A stretch of DNA of 64,000 nt from Pyrocephalus nanus (taxonomy: Eukaryota; Chordata; Aves; Passeriformes; Tyrannidae), in assembly GCA_038380795.1 (NCBI GenBank), contig CM076261.1, forward strand, positions 93,518,418 through 93,582,417. The letters are read 5' to 3'. How positions within the stretch are numbered: the stretch's first letter is position 1; each line of letters starts with the position of its first letter. The notes under the pieces are model-generated. The model saw only the letters and a program-made list of their open reading frames with translations, was not told the origin of the DNA and did not search any database. Below, in pieces: positions 31,777 to 45,021 of the stretch. The translations under genes were made by a program, and so were the position numbers.

Positions 31777-34700
31777 TATTTTCACTGAAATATCTATGGA
31801 ACAGGAAATTACCCAAAAGAGAAAAATAAAATCAGATTATTTAGTCTGTAATTCCAATATTTATAAGCATATTTTCATTGTGAAAAGGAAGACAGCAGCC
31901 AACTGCCAGGAGACATTACAGAATCAGGTATTCAGGAAACTGAGCTCTCAGATAAATACATCTCTTGGGCACCACCAAGCTCCAAAGAGAGAGATCAGAT
32001 CAGGAAAACTGTTCAGAGATTTCATTCTCTGTTTTAGTCAATATAGTGCTCCATTCCAAAACATGGCTTGCTTTAGTTTCTTCATTTTCAACTGTTTTCA
32101 GTCTTTGCCTAATTTTCATTTTTAGCAACACTAATCTCATGTTTGACCACATTTCTCATGGCAACAAGTTCAGATTCTGCCCTTTCTCTCTGACAGCTTG
32201 TTTGGGGTGTCTGTGCCTGGGTAGCGGCACTGAAAAGCATCTGGGCACGTTCTGGGAAGAACAATTCCCCTCTGGGGCTCATCCCCCCCAGCACCCAACT
32301 CCTGAGCTCCCGTGCCCTGGACCATCCCTCCAGGGTGAGCTGTATCCTCCTCTCCTCCCATCAGCCCATGTTGTTGGGAGGCAAAGCTTGGTGAGTCCTG
32401 TAGGAAATGATACTGCAGCTCTCCAGGACAGTGCAGTTTAATGGGATCTTTCACAGGAAGAAAGAAAAACAACTTATTTAATTCTTCCACACTCACAGCC
32501 CCTGGGAGGCTTTTATTTTAAACAGCCTGCCCATCACTCAGGCATTAAGGCCCCTGTTTCCAGGGAGTTTGTCCAGGGTGTTATCAGGGGTGTGGAGGAC
32601 AAGGAAAGCAGTTTTTGAGACCCTCCTCACATTTCACTGCTTCTTCTTGGGCGTGTGCTGGTGGGTTTGGATGTGTCTCATTAAGCCATTCAGGAGCTGA
32701 CAGTGATTAATCTCTTTATCCTGTCCCACCTCTGTGAGTCATCAGGATTTAGTCACTGTCTCTGTTTCTGAGCTGCTTGCCATGAGGCATTGCAGGAAGT
32801 TGTGTGCTGGGACCTCGATGTAGGTGTCAGCAGCATGTGCCATTTGACCCCCCTTCTTGTGATGTTCTGCACCTGTGCATCCACACTCACCCTGCTTTCA
32901 TATCAGAATAAACAGGCTTTTTTTTTTCCTACCATTTATCACAGCTGTAGAACTTTCCTGGGCCTCTGTTTTCCGATACATTGTAGGCACGTTGGTACAT
33001 GCTGACAAATAAAGGTGATAGCTACCTCTTATGATTCACAATTTTTCACCTCACGAATCTCACAAGCTGCTGGTATTGCCCCCGGTATTTCAGCAATATA
33101 TTGCAGTGAACTTTCCTCCTTCCTGGCCCAGGATCACAAAGGAATATTACAGTTTACTTCCCTCTACATAATTATTTCATCTATAAATTTTAATCTTCAT
33201 ATTCCCTCTATCTTATTGGATTCTGGAGAACATTATGACTTCTCTTCCCACCTTTCCATCCTCCTTTATTCAATTTATATAATTCCTGTTTATCCAAGAT
33301 AAACCAAAAAGAGTTTGAAAGAAAAGAGAAAAAGGTGGGTCCAACAAAAAGAAATCTTGTGAATAACGGGAAAAAAAGGTACTAAGTTGACTTGTTAATA
33401 TTATTCTAAATACTCTATTTGCACATTCCAGTGTTTTTTTATGCTGCCCCAACTGCAATTTAGTTATTGATTGACCTAATTAACTTCCCCCATCCACACA
33501 TTGGGGCTTATCCAACAGCCTTGTGAAGTCAGAGATCTCAAACCTGCCTCTTACTCACATTTTCCATTCCCATTTAACAATCAATTAATAATTTCTTTTT
33601 TTTTTTTCTTGCTAAAGCATGTTTTAGTCATTACATATGTACCCCTACATGTATAGATATACTCAATTTATATATATTTGTACATGTATATTTACACTCT
33701 CTATGTAGATAAATAAGTGTATGTAAAGTGAATCTATGTAAAATTTTCACACATATTTGTGCTCTCTTTCTATATTTATATATAGGAAAAGAAATCTGTA
33801 TGTCTATAAATATATACATATTTTTATATGTGGGTCCAAAGGAAATGGACAGCCAAACAGGAGCACTCTCAGATCACATACAGATTCACAAGAATATGTA
33901 TCCTGTATTTTTTTGCATAAAAGCTGTCCTTGTGTGACTGACACTCATTAAAAAAAAAAGGAATATAGGAGGGGCTGTAGTGAATATAAGCAGAAGCCTT
34001 GAAAGTAAAGCACAGGATTATGCCAGAGGCCTCAAAGGTATGAATACAAATTACAAAAATTCAATTAGAGGACACTAAAAAAATGCAGCCTTGACATCTA
34101 GACAGAGGAAATTTAGGGTTTACATGAGTTTTTACAAAACTGCATAACAACCACTCCTGATGGGCAGCACAAGTGGGGACATCTGTAGCTTGCATGTGAG
34201 TTTAACAGCATTAACTCATTGAACAGGGTCCTCGCTTCCAAATTGGATCTGTGGAATTGGTCTCTCTGGTGTCCTATACTGCTGCAACTGTAAGCAGTGC
34301 TTGGTTATTGTGAAGGGAAAATACACATGGAGGAAGCAGTGCATGAATACATCAAATGCCTGTGGGATGCAGGTACAGGTTGGGGGCCAGATTTGGCCAG
34401 AACCTAATCCAGAGCCTAATTTAATTCATCCCACCTTGGCCTATGAACAGTGATTTCCTGCAGATGGTATCTAGAATGTGGATGTGAATGGGGACACAGA
34501 GCAGGTTGAGCCCCTAAAAATCCCAAGTAGTCCCTCTGTCCAGTCCTGTCTCAGGAGTTTTAGTTAACATCAAAAATTTCCAGAATCTTCTCCAGAAAGT
34601 GAGATGAGACCCGTCAACTGGCCTGCAGGAGGTTCCAAAAAAACATTGTAGCTCAGTTTTAGTTTAGAGTTCTGCATTTCCTAATATCCACTGTCAAATA

Positions 34701-36140
34701 CCCCAAAGACTTTATGAACAGTTTGTTCCAAACACAACTTCAACAGAGCTCAGAAAATGTTGGGTGTGAGCTCGACATTGTCAACAGAATTTAGCATCTT
34801 CCTTTTTTTCTGTGTGAAAGTCGTTTTTGTTTCAGCAGGGTTAGTGGAAGAAAACACAGGAATGAGGCCAATGGAAAAGAGCAGTTCAGAAAATTGATAA
34901 GGAGGATAATACATCCCATTATAATTTGAATCCTAAACAGTGTGCTGTTAAGTGCAACTGCAGTCTGGCATTATTTTTAATTCATTTTGTTGGGCCCATC
35001 AAGGAAAGCAGACTAAAGCATGCAATCTACTTTTTCACTTGGCATTTGTGTATCCATCAAACCATTTCAAGTAGCCTGAGAGTAATTTCACATTATGACC
35101 ATTTTCCTTTAAGTTAGGCCAGCTCAAGTGTGGAGAATTAAAATTAAATATTCAGTGAAAACAAAGGCTTAAAATGTGATCAAATTTGGCTGGTTTGTTG
35201 GTTTGTTTGTTTTTCTCCTCCCTAGGCTCTTCAGCTCCCTGGGCTCTGTCCTCCTCTTGTGCGTGGCATTTTGAAAGGCAATGACAGATTGTAAATTCAA
35301 CCCAAGGTTGCTGAACCATTCAGCAGAGTCAAGGGATGCCTGATGAATTTCTTTATGTGTCCTGCATAAGTGTGTGTTTTGCAGTCATTAACAATGTGAG
35401 TGATAGTCTGAAGTTGGTCGCAGTTGTGGTTCAATCCATCACTGTATCTCTGTTGATACGGAAAATCTCTGCCCCTCCTGTGAGTCCCTTAAATGCCTTT
35501 GTGCATAATCTGGTATCCTTGAGGTGAGACAAATCCTGGCTGTTGACAGTAAACTTCAACTTCAGCACTGTAGTGTGTGAATATGGGTGTGCAGCACTGC
35601 TTGAGATGCTGTAGGGTGTCTGAGACGGCCACACGTGGCACTGAGATGTGCCTTGGGCTTCTAATACATCAATGCCACTGGCGTGGCAACTGGAGGTTAT
35701 TTCATATTGTGATAGATCTTTATCATCCCTGGCAGTCTGGCATTTCCTTAAAAGAGTTGTTTTAAAGCAAAAAAATTGGAATAGGAAAACTTCAGATAAC
35801 CTCTACAGAGATGCTGAGGAATGCAGGCTCTGTACAAGGGGTTTTTTTCTGAGTTTGAGTCCTACAGTTCTGGCAGGAAGGTGTGCTCTTTTCTCTCTTC
35901 CTAATGAGATTATACAGAGTGATTGTTCACAGAAACCTCTAGACCTCAGGTTTAACACCTGCTTCCTTTCAGAAAGCTTGTCCTTGTTGCTTTTGGTATG
36001 TTTTCACTGAAAAAGCAAAGGAAAAACAAAGGGGACCTGGTTAAATCTGTTTTCCATATGTTTGGTTGGAACAAGTAGAGTTTTAGTAAGCAAATGAGCT
36101 ACCCTGAGCTTGACCAAAAGTTGTGCTTCAATGGTTCAAT
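31777..36140. other. Unique noncoding DNA
   Basis: No transposon recognised over 4.4 kb. The segment 33630-33840 is TA/TG-rich and listed separately. Frames of 119 and 158 codons (31766-32125, 31965-32441) overlap in two frames and have no known domain. Confidence 0.5.
33630..33840. repeat. Low-complexity TA/TG-rich tract
   Basis: Interspersed TATATA, ATGTA and TACAT runs over about 200 bases look like a decayed (ATGT/ATAC)n or (TA)n microsatellite cluster. Confidence 0.6.
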
Positions 36141-36513
36141 TTCCTCTTCAGCCTGAAGAAGAGAAGGTTTCAGTAAACCTTCAGCATCTTCCAGTGCCTG
36201 AAGGGGACTTACTGGAAGGCTGGAGAGGGACTTTCCACAAGGGTATGGGGAGACAGGACAAGTGGGAAAGGGTTTAAACTGACAGATGGCAAGTTTATAT
36301 TAGATATTAGGAAGAAATTTTTTTACTATAAGGGTGGTGAGGCACTGGAAGAACTGCCTACAGAAGCTGTGGCTGCTCCATCCCTGGAAGTGTCCAAGGC
36401 CAGGTTGGATGAGTCCAGTGATCCAGTGGAAGGTGTCCCTTCACATGGCAGTGGAGTTGGAAGGAAATATCTGTAAGATCTCTTTTAACCCAAACCATTC
36501 TACATTTATATGA
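36141..36513 (+). mobile_element. CR1: CR1 LINE 3' end (ORF2 C-terminus and 3' UTR)
   Basis: A plus-strand CR1 of about 370 bases: 'ctcttcagcctgaagaagag', 'tgcctgaaggggacttactg', 'aggctggagagggactttcc', 'attaggaagaaatttttttac', 'ggtggtgaggcactggaaga', and finally 'cccaaaccattctac'. The terminal repeat is decayed (ATTCTACATTTATATGA). A short gap replaces 'gggcttggagcaacc'. Confidence 0.94.
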
Positions 36514-38904
36514 CTTAAAATACTCCTTTCAACTCATGCTCACCAACAGATCAAATAACTTGAGCAGCCTGGGACCAACCTGCTGCATCAGATGACACAA
36601 AAGGCCCAAGGGGGAGGCATTAGGAAACATGTGCCTGGCTCTGACATCTTTTTTCTGCTGTTTATGGGGTAAAAGAAATCCTGAGAGTAGCAACAGGCAG
36701 TGGGCAGCTCCAGCTCTGGAGTGCAGGAAGTAGGGATACCACTTAGGAATGCAAACTGTGGAACAGTACTGGAAGAAACACTTCATTACCAACCATGCAT
36801 GACACTCTAGTGGGGAAGATTATTATTCCAAGTAGGTTTTTCACATTTTTTTTTTTTTTTTAATACTTTTGTGTATGTTCATTATTTCCTAAAAGGCAGA
36901 ATGACTTTCTAGTCATTTTGGGCAATCTGAAAGCTTCCCACAGAGATTAAACATCTCCTGGGTGGAGTTTGCCTGTGCACACCATCAGAACGTCAATCTT
37001 CCTTCACCTGGAGCCACAGTGAAGTATTTTAACTGGATGTCTTTTTCAGATCTCTGCTGACAGCCTGTCAAAGTGTTCCTGGGGAATTACTCATTTGCAA
37101 ATGGCTTTCCTACTTTCCCCTTCTCCCTTCACTCTCTGTCTCCTTAAATTGTATGCTATAAATGGCACTTGGAGAAGCAGAGTTTGAAAAGCAGTGTATT
37201 TCATATAAATCAAGGGTGGGATGTCGCCAGGGTTGGAATTTCCTGAAAAAAAGGTGGATCCAAGCTGTTTTTTGCATAGTTCTGGGTATGACTGTCATAG
37301 TCCATCAAATCAGTGACCTGTTCTGACTGCTGCCATGTTTGGGATGGTGGCTGGTTATCCCACTGACCATTTCCCATGCCATTCCTAGCAGGAAATTTTC
37401 TTTCCAATACTGAGTATTTCTCATTTAGCTGTTGTAGTACATGAAGATTGATCTTATGAACGTTTATCTTACACAGTGTGGGAATCACACTGTTAATCAG
37501 TACCAGGAAAGGTATTTGATGCTGGCTGTTAATAATGCCCTGCTATGACTTCTGAGATCATGAAAGGCTGCAAATTAAATTCCCACGCCAAGGAAAAGCC
37601 TCATAGACTTTCTTTACCTTTCAATGCTTCTGATTTCAGGTTTAAAGCTGTGAAGAATCGGTGATTTATGTTGAAATTTCCCCTTTGCATAGAGACCAAG
37701 AACAAGCCAGTTTGTATTAAACACATTTCCACGGGATGTGTGTTCTGTGCCACAGGAGGAGTGGTGCCCAGCAAGAGGCATTCCTCATTCCTCTCTGACT
37801 TCTTCTGTCTTCCTCCCTAACCTTTTACTCAACTCACTGCACCTCCTCCTAAGGAGGAGACTTTACATAGAGGTATTTCAGAACTAAGTCAAATTATCTG
37901 CCAACATGCAGCTTTATCAGATCTTTCATGCTACTAATGGTGTAAGATTGTACTAATCTTTTCTCTCTCACACAGCCACGCTCTGTAAATTGAGTTCAAA
38001 TGATTTGGAGGAGCATAAACCAGTCTGGCACCGCTCTCATGAATATCTGATCAGCCTAAACCAGTTTGAACCCAAGGCCTTTGCAGATGCAGAGATTTGC
38101 TTTTAGTGTTTCTAAATTTGCTATATCGAAGTTAATCAGAAAGAATAATGCAAGGAATCAAGTAATAACCAGTATCTGTTATCTCCACACAGCAAAAAGA
38201 ATGCTGACAGTGGTGTAGCTCCCTAAACATACAGGCAGTGCTGTGCTATACTGACAGTAGTTAATTGAAGTGGACAGAGATAAATTAAAAATATATTAAC
38301 TTATCTGTCTCATGGCTTTCTCGCTGTATAACCGGTTTTAATTGGCAAAGGTTAGTTTTAGCCTTAGGAGGTGAGTTTTCCTCTATGGTCAATGGGGAAG
38401 GAAAGGGCAATTCAGAACAAAAGGCTGACAGAGGTTCTGATAAATCACCCCGAAGCTGTTTAAAAAGAAAGAGGTTATGAAAGCTGATAAACATAGAACC
38501 AACACATGGTTTGGCTTTATGAGTGGATTTCTTGTAAAAATGTCATGCCTCTAGTGAGAATTTAAGCCTTTACAGGGCAGGGGGATTTTTTACTCTGTTC
38601 TGTGTCTGTGCTCAGCATCTAACGACAGGACTATATCCCAGAAAGTGGTGGGGTAGTAGAGGTGACATTAAAAGGCTGCAGGACCACAGGGAGCTGTACT
38701 CCACCCACCGCCCAAAAATATTATGTTGAAGCCATGTCTAGTTGTCTTCTGTGACCAGTCAACCAGCCACAGCAAGAGGCTGTATTTGCATGTGCTGGTT
38801 AGAAGGATGATTTCACGTTCTTGGTTTCTAGGCTATATTTCTGTTGCCTAAATAAAGATATCATTGTTCTTGGAGTGCTTTGTGGTAACCCAGCAGGCCT
38901 CTAT
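36514..38904. other. Unique noncoding DNA
   Basis: No transposon or exon recognised. T16 lies at 36846-36861. The block 37860-38290 has the look of conserved noncoding DNA (see findings). Frames of about 90 codons on the minus strand match nothing. Confidence 0.5.
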
Positions 38905-39075
38905 CCCAGAGAAGCTGTGGCTGCCCCATCCCTGGAAGTGTTCAAGGCCAGGCTGGATGGGGCTTGGAGCAACCTGGTCTAGTGGAAGGTGTCACTGCCC
39001 ATGGCCGGGGGATGGAATGAGATGATCTGTAAGGTCTGTTTCAAATCAAACCACTCTATGATTCCATGATTCTTT
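38905..39075 (+). mobile_element. CR1: CR1 LINE 3'-terminal fragment
   Basis: A plus-strand CR1 end starting sharply at 'cccagagaagctgtggctgc', with 'tggaagtgttcaaggccagg', 'ggggcttggagcaacctggt', 'gatgatctgtaaggtctg' and the terminal repeat CTCTATGATTCCATGATTC. Confidence 0.95.
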
Positions 39076-41254
39076 GTTTGACTGAATTAGGAGTTAATAT
39101 TTTAGTGAGTTTTGCAGGCTGTAGTGCAGTTCGTTCATTTCTATGGTGCCCACATTGCTTTTGTTATGTAGAAAAGGACAATTCACCAGCCAAAGTAACT
39201 GAACTGCTCATGGTAGGATTCATCCCATGTGACTCTGCACCTCAGTGAAAAGCGTGTTTGACTTCATCTGCCACAAACAAAGACAAGAGAGAGTGGCTTT
39301 TGCAGGCTGGATGGAAATCAGGGAGAGCAGAGGTGGCTATCCCCTTTTGCCTGCCAAGATTTGACTCTGCTGTCACCTTATTTCTCTGAGGGATATAGAA
39401 TTCTGCTGACATTCTCTTAAAGGAAATCCTTATATTTTTGCTTTTTGCTGACAGCATCATGTCAAGGAATATTGGAACTGATCATGTTTTGCAGAATAAA
39501 AAAAAAAAAAGAGAGAGAGAGAAAAGGCTTTAATTAATGTTAAGATATTTCAGAGAAAAGAAAGAGTGTGAAACTTCAGGGGGAAATCACTATGTCTGTC
39601 ATGGTGTGGTTTATGCCTTTGTTCCATAATCCTCCCCTGATCTGGGATTTTGAGTCAGTTAGCAGATCACAGATTTCTCTGATGAGGGTGATTTTGTAGT
39701 TGTCAGTCTGGATCAGACTCAGAATCCAGCAAGAGCATTGTCTGTCTCAAGTAGGTTTAAGTCAACCTGACTGCAAAGGAAGTCTACAAATCCACATTGG
39801 AAGCTGACATAAGATTTCTGTGGCCAGGGCACAGTTGTTTGTTTTTTCTTTTTTTTTAGTAGTTAGAGTCCAGTGTAAGACTTAAAGCTTAAAGGCTTTT
39901 ATTTAGGCTAAAGTTCTCATTTAGATTTTCGTTTTTCAACTCAAAACTTTGGTTATGTTTTCTATCCATAAAAAATTAATTTCACTGGGGGTTGCATCTG
40001 GCCAGTTCTTACTTTAGTGGTGCCTTCTGACAGCCTGTTCCACTGTGGGAAGTGGTTCATTGTCTGAGAAAGACTTTATTTCCTAACACTTTGTTTTATT
40101 TTCCCTTTGCTTATATCAGATTTCCTTTTACTTCCTTTATCTTATTCTTCAAAGGTCAGCAGAACTCCCTGTCACCTACATATGACACCCCGTTAGTTTT
40201 GACTAGGAATATTTCTGTGCTAAAATGTGGATGAACAGAAAACTCAGCACCTTCTACACCCAACCCTGATCACTCTTTCAAGCTAAACTACATCTTCTGC
40301 TTCTTGAAAATTGTCTTGCTTTCTGCTAATTGTGTCTGGTTCCCTCCAGCTGGGTTTTAAGCTCAATAATTTTGTTTTCTACAGTTACTCTACCATCTGG
40401 TGCATTTGTACCATGCATTTGCTGGCCTGATGGGAGGAACTTTGGGAAATTTGTTCCCCACTGCACCTTTCCTGCCTTGAATAAGATACTTTTAAGCCAT
40501 GTGTTAATACGTTTACATGTACTTGCAGCTTCCTCTCCTTGTCAGCCTGAAAGATCTGCACATGAAAGCTTTTGTTTGTGCTGTTTTAAACTAATAGCAC
40601 ATCTTTAAGGGGATATATCTTCAAAAGTGTATACAGTTATGCACTCACAGCTACTCCTGAAGTTCCCAGAGATTCACTCCACATTTTAACCCCAGAGGTG
40701 CAAGAAGACTGTGAAGTCAAAACTAGCAACAGAACTTGATGTCACTTGATCCATAACTCCCAGAAACACGAGGTTCTGCAGTCAAGAGAGGTTCATTTTA
40801 GATGACAAAGCCCAGAAATAAAAGATTCTGTGGTGGTGTCTCCTTTGTGTGCTCTGCTGTCTGTTCACCCAGGTAACTTCTGTGTCTCTTAGACAGGTTC
40901 ACCAAAGCTGATGGAATGGCAGAGGTCTCAAAGATGTTAATCTGGTATTTTTATTAAAATAGGTGGGAGAATAGAGAGATTATCCAGCTGTTAGAGTGGG
41001 CAGAGAGGCTCAATAACTGTTCCTCCTAAAGTGGAACCTGTAAGGAGAGCTCAGCGTATGTAACCTGCTGGTTCCTCTGCTCACACAACACAGCATAAAA
41101 CTTCTCCTTTAGAGGATTGCTCATGAGTAGCCCAAACCCTCAACGTGTGAAAATTTCAGACAAGAGATGGCAAACAAGAAGAACCACCCCCCCCAAATCC
41201 AGTATGTTTACCTTTCATTTTACGTCTCCTGGTATTTAACCAAACCTGTGAGAA
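39076..41254. other. Unique noncoding DNA
   Basis: No transposon or exon recognised. An A13-(GA)n tract lies at 39498-39525. Open frames up to 92 codons have no recognisable product. Confidence 0.5.
39498..39525. repeat. A-run plus (GA)n microsatellite
   Basis: Thirteen A residues followed by about five GA units and a short A-run. Confidence 0.85.
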
Positions 41255-41318
41255 GAGTTGGACTTTGATGATCCCTGTGGGTCCCTTCCAGTTCAGGATA
41301 TTCTACGACTCTATGATT
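41255..41318 (+). mobile_element. CR1: CR1 LINE 3' tip
   Basis: Only the last 60 bases are present: 'agttggactttgatgatccc', 'gtgggtcccttccagttcag' and 'gatattctacgactctatga'. The 'cagttcaggatattct' wording differs from the common tail here, pointing to another CR1 subfamily. Confidence 0.88.
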
Positions 41319-42823
41319 TTGTGGGGAGGATGGGAAAAGCTGATGACTGGAGGTTGAATTCTGGGAGTCTGTGTCACTGAATCTCTCTAATTTAACATGG
41401 AAATTCAGTGCTGCATTCCTGCAGCTGGTGGTTAAGGCAACCATGAAAAATAGGCTGTATTGAGAAGAACAAGGAAGATGGCAAACCTGGAAGCCACCTC
41501 CTGTGTAAGGTGACATCATTTGATCTCTGAAGGAATAAAAAAAAAAAAAAATAATTCTCCCAGAGCTACCAAGCAGCTCTTCAAATTCATCTCAGCAATA
41601 ATCCTACATAATGACAAGATATTATTGCCACACCGTGTAACATAAAGTCTCTTGTTAAATTTGCACAATTCACTGCTGGTCCCAGCAAAAAGCTCTCCTA
41701 CGTGCCAGGAAATCAACACATATTCAGCAATGACTAACAACAATATCTGATTTGGAAGGTTTATATATTTTTTTCTTCCCCAGCAGCACAATTAGAGGTT
41801 CATTACATTCTTTCCACTCCTCTAATGAAGCAACCAAACAGTTTGATCTCGTTAGAAAAGGGCAGTCACACAAGAAGCTAAGTTAAGCAAAGTCCAATTC
41901 AGACTAACTTCCCAGTTTATTTGCTTGACTTCAGAGCTCCCCCCTGAGATTTTTCCGTGCCAGGAGTTCATCTCTTGGTATGACAGATGCTAGTCCATGC
42001 TGTTTTTTATATCCCTAGGACTCTGGTCTGTAAGCTTGTGTTTTCAGTGGAAGTGAAACATTTGGAGAGAATGCTATGGGGAATAGGTTTTGGCTATTCT
42101 TCCACATCTGCCCTGTGGAGCTGGGGGAATATTTGTGAGGTTAACTTCAGTAAAGATTGGGAAGCATTCAGATGGTGCAGGGATGAGAAATACATAAATA
42201 AACTGTATAGAGAGATGCACAAATTGCATTTTACAGCTGAGCCAATGAATCAGCGCTGTTAGAATACATTTGATTTTCTCTGTGCACAGCAATTAAAGGA
42301 AATAGCTTGCAGGTGAATATAGAGGGGATAGATTCAGGTGTCTGCACAACAATGATGGCTGATATAATGAAGATCTAATGAGAACAAAATTGAGATTCAG
42401 AGTTACAGATGGTGTTCCTTTCCATCACTATCTGGGACATTATTTTCTTCAAGGATCTGTGGTATCATTTTTCTGTGGTGCTTTAGAACAGACCCAGCTG
42501 TCAGCAGGACTACATATATGAAACGGCTGGGGAGTGTGTTAGGGGATTATACCATCCAATTTTAGCTGCCTAAAAGCTAAGAACCCTTTCCAAGTCAGCT
42601 GTCTCGTGTTCCTGCAGATTTGGTGCAAATAAAGACACCTCAAGAAGACAACTAACTTCATCTACTCTGAGCACCCACCTCAAAGTTTTAGGTCCTGAAA
42701 ACCCTACAGAATTTCTGCTTAACTTTGGGGACTTCAAGTTATCAAGCCACCCCAGATTTTGCCCATTTCATTTCTGCAGCGGGCACCTGGACAACTTCTA
42801 CTGCACAACTAATTGACGGGATA
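41319..42823. other. Unique noncoding DNA
   Basis: No transposon recognised. A15 lies at 41537-41551. The 41555-41800 block is free of repeats and rich in ATTATT/CAATA-type sequence and could be regulatory. Nothing else to report. Confidence 0.5.
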
Positions 42824-43083
42824 AGAGGAACAGGCCTCAAGTTGCGCCAGAGGAGATTTGGGCTGGATATTAGGAAAAGTTTCTTCACAGAAAGGGTTGT
42901 CAAGCATTGGAACAGACTACCCAGGGAAGCAGTGGCATTACCATTCTAAAAGTATTCAGAAAACATGTGGATATGGCACTCGAGGGCATGTTTTGGTGGC
43001 AATGGATTGATGGTTTGGACCATCTGGGCTTGATGGTTTCAGAGGTGTTTTCCAACCTTAATGATTCTATGGTTCTGTGTTCA
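42824..43083 (+). mobile_element. CR1: CR1 LINE 3' end, first of a head-to-tail pair
   Basis: The plus-strand ORF2 C-terminus reads '[20 protein letters not shown]' and '[20 protein letters not shown]', followed by the 3' UTR of the subfamily with 'aacatgtggatatggcac' and a well-preserved terminus, ATGATTCTATGGTTCTGTG. The next CR1 starts within a few bases of it. Confidence 0.94.
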
Positions 43084-43442
43084 TTAGGATCAAGCTGGTG
43101 AGGCCACACCTTGAGTGCTGTGTCCAGTTCTGGACCACTCAGTTCAGGAAGGACACTGAGGGGCTGGAGCAGGTCCAGAGAAGAGCAACGAGGCTGGGGA
43201 AGGGACTGGAGTACAATTCCCATGAGGAGAGGCCGAGGGAGCTGGGGGAGCTCAGCCTGGAGAGGAGGAGACTCAGGGGAGACCTCAGCACTCTCTGCAA
43301 CTACCTGGAAGGAGGTTGTAGCCAGGTGGAGGTTGGTCTCTTCTACCAGGAACCAGCAGTAGGACAAAAGGGTACAGCCTTAAACTGTAGCAGGGGAAGT
43401 TTAGGTTGGATATTAGGAAGAAATTTTTTCCAGAGAGAGTGA
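43084..43442 (+). pseudogene. CR1 ORF2 C-terminal region, open but truncated
   Basis: About 119 codons remain open: '[20 protein letters not shown]', '[20 protein letters not shown]', '[20 protein letters not shown]', '[20 protein letters not shown]', then '[15 protein letters not shown]' after a frame slip relative to other CR1s. It is the longest continuous CR1 coding stretch in the window. It lies C-terminal to the RT active site, which is not included, and lacks a start and the true end, so no enzyme could be made from it. Confidence 0.9.
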
Positions 43443-43480
43443 TCAGCCATTGGAATGGGCTGCTCAGGGAGGTGGCAATT
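43084..43480 (+). mobile_element. CR1: CR1 LINE ORF2 fragment, second of a head-to-tail pair
   Basis: A plus-strand ORF2 segment without its 3' UTR. It begins at the coding sequence for '[15 protein letters not shown]' and ends after the equivalent of '[13 protein letters not shown]' near 43480, where similarity stops. It therefore lies upstream, in CR1 coordinates, of the material in the preceding copy. Confidence 0.94.
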
Positions 43481-44961
43481 TACTGACTTTAAAACCGTGC
43501 TTCCTTCCTTCCATGGCAATTCATGACTTCATAAGGGAGACAAAACTTCTGCAAGCACCTCAGAGGTGTTTTCATTTTTTTATATTTGAGGTACAAAAGG
43601 ACTGACTTGGCATAAACAGCTTTGTGTCAGAAGGTAAATGAAACTTGTTTGAGAAGAATGAAATGTCGGGTTTGCTGTAATAGCTTATGTCTGGGGCTAT
43701 GCTGAGGTGCCCAGCTAATCCTTCTTACTGAACAGCAGCCTTCTGAACTGAAGCTGGAAGGGTCTCCAAAAATTAGGACATCAAAATATTGAATTTTTCA
43801 TCTCTCAGTATTCAAAATCCAGGGATTTGTGAGGTCTCTGAGAACTTCCCACACATGAATGAACTGAAAACGCTCAGAATAGTGAGGGTATATTATTATA
43901 TTATTATTTCCAGAGATCACATACCTTGTACTTCTCTGGTCAATAAGAAAATACACATTTTGTGTGTCTACCTGTGTGTTTGCTGCAAAGCTGACTTCTT
44001 CCCTGGCCAAGTAACCTCTTCTTCACTCCTCTTTCTCAGGGAATGTCTCCTGTGGCCCAGTGTTGAGAAAGAACCAGCTTTCACATTTATGAGCAGCTGC
44101 TGCTGCCTAAAAACCTGTGGGAATGCTGAACTCAACAGCTGTTTAGAGGTAACTGTCCTCACCTTCTTGTGGCTGCTGCTCCCTGCTTTTCCTCAGGTCT
44201 CTCGGGCTCTGACAGGCTCGAGAGCTCAGAAGAGCAGAGAGCAGGGTTTTGAGCATCCCTGTCTGCTTCAATTAGCAGCTGGAGCTTCATTTTGGCTCCT
44301 TCTGCCCAACAGGAGGCTGTGGGTCCCAACCATGTGCTGTGCACCATCTGAGTGATGTTTCTCTCTGCATTGGCTCTTGTTGGCTCAGCTGGTGGGGAGC
44401 CCTTTTTTGGATCAGGCTGAAAAGCTGCTGCTGTTTCCTTTCTGGGACTGCAAGCATCGGCTTCTGACATTTTTTGATTCCTCATGGTAATGTCTCAGGT
44501 GATGCCAAACAAAGAATTGCCACATCTGCAGCCTCTCCTGCCTCTCTCCTCGTCCCCATAGGTTCTCATTGTGGTATTTTGGGTTCCTACCAGTGGTTTG
44601 CCTCCCCCTCCTCCCCTTCAGAGCTCTGAAAACAGTTTTGCAGCTCAAGCTACAGCAGCAGCAGGTTCTTTACTTTCATCATTATGGCTGTGGTGTGGTT
44701 GCTTTCCCAAATTCTGGAACAGCCAGTTTCTGACATCTTTTCCTCATCGTTTCCTAGGATGCAAAACGAGTGGCAGTTCGTAAAACTGCTTATCTCCTGG
44801 GCTTGCTGAGCTCACTGTCAGGCTCAGTGCAAACACTGGTAAAGGAATTCCCCTAAATTTTCTTGTATGCTCCAGTAATAACTCCAAAACATGTGAGGTC
44901 CAGCCTTTTAATCATCACTGTTTGGTAAACCAACAAGGAATCCTACTGCATTTTCTCTTGT

Positions 44962-45021
44962 GGTTTTTTGTTTGTTTGTTTGTTTTGTTTGTTTTGGTTT
45001 GTTTTTTTTTTTTTTTTTTTT
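44962..45021. repeat. (GTTT)n and T20 low-complexity tract
   Basis: Four GTTT units, then irregular GTTTT/GGTTT units, ending in twenty T residues (45002-45021). Confidence 0.9.

Noticed and set aside
31965..32441. 158-codon plus-strand frame
   Set aside because: Overlaps another 119-codon frame and a 108-codon minus-strand frame; no domain seen.
33630..33840. Possible AT-rich origin or scaffold attachment region
   Set aside because: The TA/TG richness is adequately explained as decayed microsatellite; nothing specific supports an origin.
43789..44355. 188-codon plus-strand open frame
   Set aside because: No recognisable domain. Its N-terminal part is low in complexity and overlaps minus-strand frames of 64 to 108 codons. 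There is no evidence of splice-bounded exons, so it is most likely a chance frame.
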